Of a stretch of 5,240 bases of DNA, positions 1 to 4,806 are shown piece by piece. The notes under the pieces were generated by a model, which saw nothing but the letters and a program-made list of their open reading frames with translations, was not told where the DNA came from and did no database searches. A program made the translations under genes and the position numbers. How positions within the stretch are numbered: position 1 is the first letter of the stretch; each line of letters opens with the position of its first letter. Source of the DNA: an uncultured Comamonadaceae bacterium (GTDB taxonomy: Bacteria > Pseudomonadota > Gammaproteobacteria > Burkholderiales > Burkholderiaceae_C); the NCBI GenBank assembly GCA_937871735.1, contig CALMOI010000480.1, positions 1 through 5,240 on the forward strand, in the 5' to 3' direction.

Positions 1-683
1 CCCAGCGCCCGCGCCAACCAGCCAAACCAGCAGAGCGAGTGCAACAACAGCGCCAGCAACTCTCCGCCCTACAAAGACACCGACACCACCGACCAACCAG
101 CATAGCCCCACGACTGACCCAGCACGGCTGCGACCAGCACCGCCACCAACGGCCACACAGCACGCGCCACGCTGCCCGCCAGCAGCATCACCGTGGGCCA
201 AATCAGATAGAACTGCTCTTCGGTGGCCAACGACCAAGCGTAGTAAAAAATGGTGCGGCCCTCTAGCTCCACGAAAATGTTGGAGGTGTAAGTGGCAAAG
301 TAAATCAGGTTGTCAAAGAACTGGGCCTCGGCCTCGCCCGGGTGCGGCACCAGCCACACCAATGCCACATACAGCGCCAACACACCGTAGTACAGCGGGA
401 AAATTCGCAGTGCCCGCCGCATGTAAAAGGCCTTGAAATCGACGGCACCGCAGCGCTGCCACTCGCGTGCCAGCAAGGTGGTGATCAAAAATCCGCTGAT
501 CGCAAAAAACAGCGTCACGCCCTGTGAGCCTGCATGCACCCAAGCGCCCGTGAGCCAACTGGGCGCGGTGTGATGCCAAATCACCCCCAAGATACTCAGG
601 GCGCGCAAGCCATCGAGTGAACCAAACTGCCGCTGCGCCATGAACGCTGCGTACTGAGGGTTGATGTTTTGCGTGCTGTGCAT
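1..683 (-). pseudogene. OafA-type acyltransferase (acyltransferase 3 family), interrupted by an amber stop and cut by the window edge
   Basis: Members of this integral-membrane family transfer acyl groups, often acetyl, to O-antigen, exopolysaccharide or other envelope glycans. The first 204 residues carry the N-terminal hallmarks in order: LDGLRA at 23-28, a conserved His pair at 37-38 in the first membrane span, SGFLI at 63-67, an RRALRIFPLYY segment at 89-99 and WSLATEEQFY at 150-159. Several hydrophobic spans are evident. A TAG codon at 69-71 ends the frame, whereas family members usually run to about 350-400 residues. Past the TAG, the same frame to the window edge reads GGELLALLLH then FGWLARAL, with 20 of 22 third positions G or C, and looks like normal family continuation. 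A recent nonsense mutation or sequence error is therefore likely. The ATG at 683 has a good AAGGTG ribosome site. The acceptor substrate cannot be told. Family call is firm; pseudogene status is less so because the 3' part lies outside the window. Confidence 0.75.
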
Positions 684-688
684 GGCAA

Positions 689-695
689 CACCTTA
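689..695 (-). promoter_or_regulatory. Ribosome binding site of the acyltransferase overlapping the upstream stop codon
   Basis: On the minus strand the sequence TAAGGTG merges the phosphatase TAA stop (693-695) with an AAGGTG Shine-Dalgarno element 5 nt before the acyltransferase ATG. This arrangement suggests translational coupling. It also settles the ATG at 683 as the start, and it is the clearest ribosome site in the window. Confidence 0.7.
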
Positions 696-1388
696 GCCGA
701 ACAACTCGCACAGCGCACGCAATTGCGGCACCGTGACATGCGGCTGGTGCAAGCTGCCTTCGGGCCATGCATGGCCTTCTCGGTTGACCCACGCCATCTG
801 CATGCCCACATTCAGCGCGCCCACGCCGTCGAGCTGGGCATCGTCACCGATGTGCAGCACCTGCTCTACCGCCACGCCCGCCGCCCGCGCACCCACCTGA
901 AACATGCGCGGATCCGGCTTGCCCACACCCAAAGTGCGGGCGCTGAATGCGGCGCAAAAGTAGCGCCCGATGCCCACACGCTGCACATCCGCGTTGCCGT
1001 TAGACAACGCCACCACCGGGTAGCGGCTGCTCAAAAAGTCGAGTGCGGGCAGCGCGTCATCAAATAAATCAACGCGCTGACGTTCTTCAAAAAAGACCTC
1101 GAACGCCGGGTCGGCCAGTGTGGGATCGTCGCCTGATTGCAGCAAGGCTTGGCGAATGGCTTCGCGGCGCAGCGCCGTCAAGTCATGTGCCAGATCGGGG
1201 CGGGTGATATTGATGGCATTGCGAAGCTCGCGCCACTGCGGCGTGGCATGCAGCACCGCCGTGGCCGGAGCGTGTTGTCGCAACCAAGCGTGCAAGGTGG
1301 TTTCAGCCCGCATCATGGTGGGCCAGATCGGCCACAAGGTGTCGTCTAAGTCGATGGTGATGGCGCGGATGCGGGTCAGGTCAAGCAT
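693..1388 (-). CDS. HAD-superfamily (subfamily IA) phosphatase, YigB-like
   Basis: This 231-residue cytosolic protein has all four HAD motifs. DLDDT at 13-17 supplies nucleophile D13 and acid/base D15. The motif II serine is S129 in LSNG, the motif III lysine is K157 in GKPDP, and the motif IV acids lie in GDDAQLD at 181-187. The helical cap between motifs I and II marks subfamily IA. Length and the pattern VALSNGNAD...GRYF...HIGDD...GMQMAWVNREG resemble E. coli YigB (238 residues), which can dephosphorylate the riboflavin intermediate 5-amino-6-(5-phosphoribitylamino)uracil. HAD phosphatases are promiscuous, so that substrate is only a suggestion. An in-frame TAG lies 9 nt upstream of the ATG, which makes this ATG the earliest one available, and no clear Shine-Dalgarno precedes it. 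It leads a probable two-gene unit with the acyltransferase and diverges from hemH. Confidence 0.9.
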   Translation of the reverse strand: MLDLTRIRAITIDLDDTLWPIWPTMMRAETTLHAWLRQHAPATAVLHATPQWRELRNAINITRPDLAHDLTALRREAIRQALLQSGDDPTLADPAFEVFFEERQRVDLFDDALPALDFLSSRYPVVALSNGNADVQRVGIGRYFCAAFSARTLGVGKPDPRMFQVGARAAGVAVEQVLHIGDDAQLDGVGALNVGMQMAWVNREGHAWPEGSLHQPHVTVPQLRALCELFG

Positions 1389-1448
1389 GGCAAAGGGCTA
1401 GATGGTGCGCGGCCAGCGCGAATCGGGTGGCTTGCAGCAGAATACCTC
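1389..1448. promoter_or_regulatory. Divergent intergenic region between the HAD phosphatase and hemH
   Basis: Only 60 bp separate two divergently transcribed starts, so both promoters must sit here or run into the flanking genes. The segment is GC-rich. I could not find a convincing -35/-10 pair on either strand, a good Shine-Dalgarno for hemH, or an operator. The only symmetry, GCGC-GGCCA-GCGC at 1407-1419, is weak and expected in such DNA. The region is called from gene layout, not from motifs. Confidence 0.4.
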
Positions 1449-2540
1449 ATGCTTTTTCAAAATGAACCCTCCTTTCGCCACGGCCAACCCGCCAAAACGG
1501 CAGTATTGCTGTGTAACTTAGGTACACCCGACGCGCCCACCGCCCCAGCCTTGCGCCGTTACCTCGGGGAATTTTTGAGCGACCACCGCGTGGTGGAGAT
1601 TCCCAAGCCGATTTGGTGGCTGATCTTGCACGGCATCATCTTGCGCACGCGCCCAGCCAAATCGGCCCAAAAATACGCCTCGGTGTGGATGAAGGAAGGC
1701 TCGCCGCTCAAGGTCTGGACGGAGCGCCAAGCCACGCTGCTGCGCGGCTTTTTGGGGCAACGCGGCACGCAGGTCACGGTGCGCTACGCCATGCGCTACG
1801 GCAACCCGTCTATCGCGTCGGAGCTGGACAAGCTGAAAGCCGAAGGGGTCACACGGATTTTGATTGTGCCGCTGTACCCGCAGTACAGCGGCACCACCAC
1901 CGCCAGCGTCTGCGATGCGGTGTACAGCTGGGCCGCCAAAGTGCGTGCCATTCCCGAGCTGCGCTTCATCAACCATTACCACGACGATGCGGGCTACATC
2001 GCCGCGCTGGCCGCTCGCGTTCAGGCGCACTGGAAAACACATGGCCGCCCCGACAAGTTGGTGATGAGCTTTCACGGCGTACCCGAGCGCACGCTGCACT
2101 TGGGCGATCCGTACCACTGCGAATGCTACAAAACCGCCCGTCTGCTGGCCGAGGCGCTGCGCCTGCCCAAGGACGCGTGGCAGCTCACCTTTCAATCGCG
2201 CTTTGGCAAGGCCAAGTGGCTGGAGCCCTACACCGAACCCACGTTGGTGGCGCTGGCGCAAAGCGGGATCAAGCGCGTTGATGTGGTCTGCCCCGGCTTC
2301 ACCAGCGACTGCCTCGAAACTTTGGAAGAAATCGCTCAAGAAGCGCGCGAAGCCTTCATGCACGCGGGCGGCAAAGAGTTCAACTACATCCCCTGCTTGA
2401 ACGACAGCCCCGACTGGATTGCTGCGCTGGCCCGCATCACCGAACAGCACCTGCAAGGCTGGCCGACGCAAGCCGCGCCAGATGAAAACGTCCTCGCCGC
2501 CTCCCGCGCTGCCGCGTTGGCGCTGGGAGCCAAGCAATAA
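1449..2540 (+). CDS. hemH: Ferrochelatase (protoporphyrin/coproporphyrin ferrochelatase)
   Basis: HemH inserts Fe2+ into a porphyrin ring in the final steps of heme synthesis and works at the cytoplasmic face of the membrane. The 363-residue product is full length for a proteobacterial ferrochelatase. Recognisable segments are LLCNLGTPDAP at 20-30, EFLSD at 41-45, EGSPLKVWTERQ at 83-94, LYPQYSGTTTAS at 142-153, the SFHG motif at 207-210 with the active-site His209, TFQSRFG at 247-253, and CPGFTSDCLETLEEI at 281-295, whose Glu290 should be the second metal-site residue. The C-terminal 20 or so residues are alanine-rich and variable. The ATG at 1449 leaves an N-terminus of normal length before the first conserved block, although the preceding sequence lacks a strong Shine-Dalgarno. 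hslR follows 14 nt after the stop, suggesting co-transcription. The identification is secure. Confidence 0.97.
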   Translation: MLFQNEPSFRHGQPAKTAVLLCNLGTPDAPTAPALRRYLGEFLSDHRVVEIPKPIWWLILHGIILRTRPAKSAQKYASVWMKEGSPLKVWTERQATLLRGFLGQRGTQVTVRYAMRYGNPSIASELDKLKAEGVTRILIVPLYPQYSGTTTASVCDAVYSWAAKVRAIPELRFINHYHDDAGYIAALAARVQAHWKTHGRPDKLVMSFHGVPERTLHLGDPYHCECYKTARLLAEALRLPKDAWQLTFQSRFGKAKWLEPYTEPTLVALAQSGIKRVDVVCPGFTSDCLETLEEIAQEAREAFMHAGGKEFNYIPCLNDSPDWIAALARITEQHLQGWPTQAAPDENVLAASRAAALALGAKQ

Positions 2541-2554
2541 CGACAACCCATCAC

Positions 2555-2959
2555 ATGGACAAACTGCGTATCGACAAATGGCTGTGGGCCGCCCGGTTTT
2601 ACAAAACCCGCTCGCTGGCAACGGATGAAATCAACAAGGGACGGGTTCAGGTCAATGGGCTGGAGGCCAAACCAGCTCGCGAAGTCAAACCCGGTGACAC
2701 GGTCAGCCTGCGCCAAGGGCCGGTGCAGCGCACGGTGCTGGTGCGGGGTCTGTCAGGTACGCGAGGGCCTGCGCCGGTCGCACAACAGCTCTACGAAGAA
2801 ACGGCAGACAGCATCGCCGCACGCGAGCGCGCCGCCGAGCAGCGCCGCTTAGCGCCCGAACCGGCGCAAACCATCACCCAAGGCCGCCCCACCAAACGCG
2901 ACCGCCGCGACTTGAGCCAAGCGTGGGGCGACCGCTGGAGCGCATCGATAGATGACTGA
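2555..2959 (+). CDS. hslR: Hsp15, S4-domain RNA-binding heat-shock protein
   Basis: Hsp15 binds free 50S ribosomal subunits that still carry nascent chain-tRNA, helping to recycle stalled complexes after heat shock. The 134-residue protein is nearly the same length as E. coli HslR (133). An S4 RNA-binding domain occupies about residues 3-50, opening with the family signature RIDKWLWAARFYKTRSLA at 5-22, followed by GRVQVNG at 29-35 and VKPGDTV at 44-50. A charged helical stretch covers about 78-100. The basic tail GRPTKRDRRDL at 110-120 is typical of Hsp15 and separates it from pseudouridine synthases and other S4 proteins. It starts 14 nt after hemH without an obvious Shine-Dalgarno, and probably relies on the hemH transcript. 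I saw no heat-shock sigma promoter just upstream. The stop lies 1 nt from the stop of the convergent small ORF. Confidence 0.93.
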   Translation: MDKLRIDKWLWAARFYKTRSLATDEINKGRVQVNGLEAKPAREVKPGDTVSLRQGPVQRTVLVRGLSGTRGPAPVAQQLYEETADSIAARERAAEQRRLAPEPAQTITQGRPTKRDRRDLSQAWGDRWSASIDD

Positions 2960-2960
2960 C

Positions 2961-3128
2961 TCAAAGGTCATAGAACAGCCAAGCTATCAACAGCACCGAC
3001 ACCAAGGCGATGCCCGCATACATGGCGGTGCGCAGTTGCTTGGCGCGTTTCACAGTCAGAGGTGTACCGTCTTGGGTGTAGCGCGGTGAAGATGCGCTGC
3101 TGGAGCGACGACGATTTTTAGAACTCAT
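2961..3128 (-). CDS. Small basic single-pass membrane protein, 55 residues, unknown function
   Basis: Translating the minus strand from the ATG at 3128 gives 55 codons ending in TGA at 2961-2963. Residues 1-34 are hydrophilic and basic, including an RRR run at 6-8, a serine-rich stretch at 9-14 and a KRAKQLR segment at 27-33. Residues 36-52 form one hydrophobic span (MYAGIALVSVLLIAWLF), followed by a short YDL end. The positive charge before the span predicts the N-terminus in the cytoplasm. The codons favour G/C at third positions, and the basic-head plus clean-span pattern is unlikely by chance. A weak purine-rich AAAGAAG lies about 8 nt before the ATG. I do not recognise the family. The gene converges with hslR (1 nt between stops) and diverges from the DUF2726 gene. 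A short membrane-associated subunit or regulator is possible, but no function can be assigned. Confidence 0.7.
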   Translation of the reverse strand: MSSKNRRRSSSASSPRYTQDGTPLTVKRAKQLRTAMYAGIALVSVLLIAWLFYDL

Positions 3129-3235
3129 GGGAACATCTTCTTTGTGGGAATGATTGCGTACGCTTTGGTACGGAGGCGCTCCCTGAATGCACCATGACAG
3201 TGCAAGTAAAGTGTTGGGATTCTAGAAATAAATCT

Positions 3236-3263
3236 GTCACAACCTGCGCTCAGGTTGTTTGAC
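3236..3263. repeat. Perfect inverted repeat (hairpin or operator)
   Basis: ACAACCTG (3239-3246) and CAGGTTGT (3251-3258) are exact reverse complements separated by CGCT. In an alternative fold, GTCA (3236-3239) also pairs with TGAC (3260-3263) across a 2-nt TT bulge, extending the pairing to 11 bp. It lies upstream of both neighbouring genes and lacks a real T tract, so a terminator role is unlikely. A protein-binding operator or a leader-RNA structure fits its position better. The right arm overlaps the candidate -35 box of the DUF2726 promoter. Confidence 0.55.
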
Positions 3264-3284
3264 CCAGGTAACAAACACTACAAA
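3255..3284 (+). promoter_or_regulatory. Possible sigma-70-type promoter for the DUF2726 gene
   Basis: TTGTTT at 3255-3260 and TACAAA at 3279-3284 are separated by 18 nt, giving partial matches to the -35 and -10 consensus. Transcription would begin near 3291, leaving a leader of about 60 nt. This is a weak match in AT-richer sequence and should be treated as a guess. Confidence 0.2.
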
Positions 3285-3351
3285 CGTCGAAATTCTCACA
3301 ATTTCAGGGCATCGTCATCCGACCCTCGCACTGAAAGAAACCCCTCCAACA

Positions 3352-3807
3352 ATGAACCTGATCGTGCTCATTGCGGTGCTGTTGTGCGCCGCTGTAGTCG
3401 CCCTTTTGCTCTTGGTGACAGACAAGCGTCAACCTGTAGCCAAGGTGAACACCAAGTCTTACGGCCCTCGCCCCGTGGCCACAGCCCGAGAACAAGCGAT
3501 GTTCTGGCGCATCACCGAGGTGTTTCCCCACCCGGATTACTTGGTCATGAAAGAGATGAGTTTTGGCGCGCTGCTGGAAGCCCAAGGTGGTGCCAGCCGC
3601 AACAGCTTTTCGCAAAAGCGCGCCGACTTTGTGCTGCTGAACCGCGACTTCAAAGTGCTGGCGGTGATCGAAATTGACGACCACAGCCACAAAGGCAAAG
3701 AAGCCGCCGACCAACAGCGCGACAACATGCTGATCAGCGCGGGCTACAAAGTGCTGCGCTACCCCAACATTCCGTCCCGCGACAAACTGGCGCGGGATGT
3801 GTTGTGA
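3352..3807 (+). CDS. Membrane-anchored DUF2726 protein, nuclease-like fold suspected
   Basis: The 151-residue protein begins with one hydrophobic segment (residues 2-22, rich in Leu, Val, Ile and Ala) and a short basic linker; residues from about 45 onward match the DUF2726 pattern. Typical elements are REQAMFWRI at 46-54, the phrase QKRADFVLLNRD at 88-99, AVIEIDDHSH at 104-113, QRDNMLISAGYKVLRYPN at 122-139. D92, E107, D109 and the R123-D124 pair match the layout of PD-(D/E)XK-type nucleases such as Vsr and DUF559 proteins, but activity is not proven for this family. The ATG at 3352 is chosen because it directly precedes the membrane segment. The frame is open further upstream to a TTG at 3259, but that 31-residue stretch shows no family likeness and would cross the intergenic signals. 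No strong Shine-Dalgarno is present. Its stop lies 9 nt from that of the convergent dehydrogenase gene. Confidence 0.85.
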   Translation: MNLIVLIAVLLCAAVVALLLLVTDKRQPVAKVNTKSYGPRPVATAREQAMFWRITEVFPHPDYLVMKEMSFGALLEAQGGASRNSFSQKRADFVLLNRDFKVLAVIEIDDHSHKGKEAADQQRDNMLISAGYKVLRYPNIPSRDKLARDVL

Positions 3808-3816
3808 GTGCGCCGT

Positions 3817-4800
3817 TCAACTGGGGCGCTCAACCTGATTCAGCGGCGTTTTCGCTGCGCCGTGCAGCAAGTAGCCGATCAGGTTGTCCGCCGCCACTTG
3901 GGCCATCGCCAGCCGAGTGCCAGTGGTGGCGCTGGCGATGTGGGGGGTGAGGACAATGTTGGGCACCGTCAGCAAATCGGGGTGGACTTGCGGTTCACCC
4001 TCGAACACGTCAAGACCGGCGGCGGCGATGCGGCGTTCGCGCAGGGCTTGCGCCAGGGCCGCGTCATCGACGATGCCGCCCCGGGCGAGGTTGATGAGGG
4101 TGGCGCTGGGCTTCATCTGCGCCAGTTCTGCCGCGCCGATGCTGTGGTGCGACGTGGCGCTGTAGGGCAGCACCAGCATCAGGTGGTCAGCCTGGGCCAG
4201 CAGTTCGGCTTTGCTGACGTAGCGGGCGTTAATCGGCGCTTCTTGCTCGGGGCTCAGGCGGCTGCGGTTGTGGTAGATCACCGACATGCCAAAGCCCAAG
4301 GCGGCGCGGCGGGCGATGGCTAGACCGATGCGGCCCATGCCCAAAATGCCCAGCGTCGTGCCATGCACTTCGGCCCCGGCGAACAGGTCGTAGCGCCAAT
4401 GTGTCCAGCGGCCAGCGCGCAGGTAGTGCTCGCTCTCGGTGACGCGGCGGGCCGTAGCCAGCAACAGGGCCAAGCCGAAGTCGGCGGTGGTTTCGGTCAG
4501 CACGTCGGGGGCGTTGGTGGCTTGCACCCCGGCAGCCGTCATAGCGGGCAGGTCGAAGTTGTTGTAGCCCACGGTCATGTTGGCCACGATGCGCAGATCG
4601 GGGCAAGCGGCCAGCAGTTCGGCGTCGATGCGCTCGGTGCCGAAGGTGAATGCGCCCACTTGGCCTTGCAACTGGGCGATCAGCTCGGCGCGTGTCCATT
4701 GCGCGTCGTCTGGGTTGGCGGTGACTTCAAAGTGCTGGGCCAACTGCGCCAGCACTTCAGGAAAGACGGCGCGGGTGACGAGGATGCGAGGTTTGCTCAT
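3817..4800 (-). CDS. D-2-hydroxyacid dehydrogenase, GhrB-like (glyoxylate/hydroxypyruvate reductase)
   Basis: The 327-residue product is a full-length NAD(P)H-dependent D-isomer 2-hydroxyacid dehydrogenase. Family members of this type reduce glyoxylate, hydroxypyruvate or 2-ketogluconate in the cytosol. The substrate-binding half holds VGYNNFDLPA at 77-86 and the stretch PDVLTETTADFGLALLLATARR at 98-119. The Rossmann domain has the dinucleotide motif GMGRIG at 154-159, followed by NRSR at 178-181, where the basic residues hint at NADPH preference. The catalytic triad should be R240 in LARGG, E269 in DVFEGEP and H287 in TPHIAS. Length and these blocks resemble E. coli GhrB (324 residues) more than PdxB or SerA, and no ACT domain follows. 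The ATG at 4800 lies 6 nt after the antiporter stop with only a weak ribosome site, so it probably shares that transcript. Exact substrate is uncertain. Confidence 0.92.
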   Translation of the reverse strand: MSKPRILVTRAVFPEVLAQLAQHFEVTANPDDAQWTRAELIAQLQGQVGAFTFGTERIDAELLAACPDLRIVANMTVGYNNFDLPAMTAAGVQATNAPDVLTETTADFGLALLLATARRVTESEHYLRAGRWTHWRYDLFAGAEVHGTTLGILGMGRIGLAIARRAALGFGMSVIYHNRSRLSPEQEAPINARYVSKAELLAQADHLMLVLPYSATSHHSIGAAELAQMKPSATLINLARGGIVDDAALAQALRERRIAAAGLDVFEGEPQVHPDLLTVPNIVLTPHIASATTGTRLAMAQVAADNLIGYLLHGAAKTPLNQVERPS

Positions 4801-4806
4801 AGCTGT

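Larger units (their letters stand above)
3129..3351. promoter_or_regulatory. Divergent intergenic region between the small membrane protein and the DUF2726 gene
   Basis: These 223 bp are more AT-rich than the flanking genes, especially around 3205-3310, as expected for a region carrying two divergent promoters. They hold three short inverted repeats: 3157-3172 (5-bp arms, 6-nt loop), 3188-3204 (5-bp arms, 7-nt spacer) and the stronger one at 3239-3258. A possible plus-strand promoter is listed separately. On the minus strand TAGAAT at 3219-3224 resembles a -10 box, but no matching -35 sits at the right distance. No protein-coding stretch is convincing here. Confidence 0.5.

Noticed and set aside
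62..120. Frameshift instead of a nonsense codon in the acyltransferase
   Set aside because: The shifted frame reads as hydrophobic but has only about half G/C third positions, while the original frame keeps about 90 percent after the TAG and a family-like segment.
313..792. Minus-strand open frame of 159 codons overlapping the phosphatase and acyltransferase
   Set aside because: It is the shifted frame of both genes, rich in Arg, Ala, Cys and His without motifs. The two real genes explain the DNA.
1407..1419. GCGC-GGCCA-GCGC dyad between the phosphatase and hemH as an operator
   Set aside because: A 4-bp GC-only arm is expected by chance in this composition.
1518..2621. Long open frame of 367 codons on the minus strand across hemH and the start of hslR
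   Set aside because: It lies antisense to two confidently identified genes, has no recognisable motifs, and its low-complexity Gly/Ala/Arg/Val/Gln content is typical of the opposite strand of GC-rich coding DNA.
3126..3136. Three-codon mini-ORF whose TGA overlaps the start of the 55-residue gene
   Set aside because: ATG at this spacing arises by chance. There is no ribosome site specific to it and no sign of a regulatory leader peptide.
3236..3263. The hairpin as a Rho-independent terminator
   Set aside because: No gene ends just before it on either strand and only a short T stretch follows, so an operator or leader element fits better.
3259..3351. Upstream TTG start adding 31 residues to the DUF2726 protein
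   Set aside because: The added residues show no family likeness, would place the hydrophobic anchor in mid-protein, and would make the hairpin and candidate promoter part of the gene. The ATG at 3352 is the better start.
3808..4323. Plus-strand open frame of 171 codons following the DUF2726 stop
   Set aside because: It is antisense to the conserved dehydrogenase, has no motifs, and is a by-product of GC-rich codon use.
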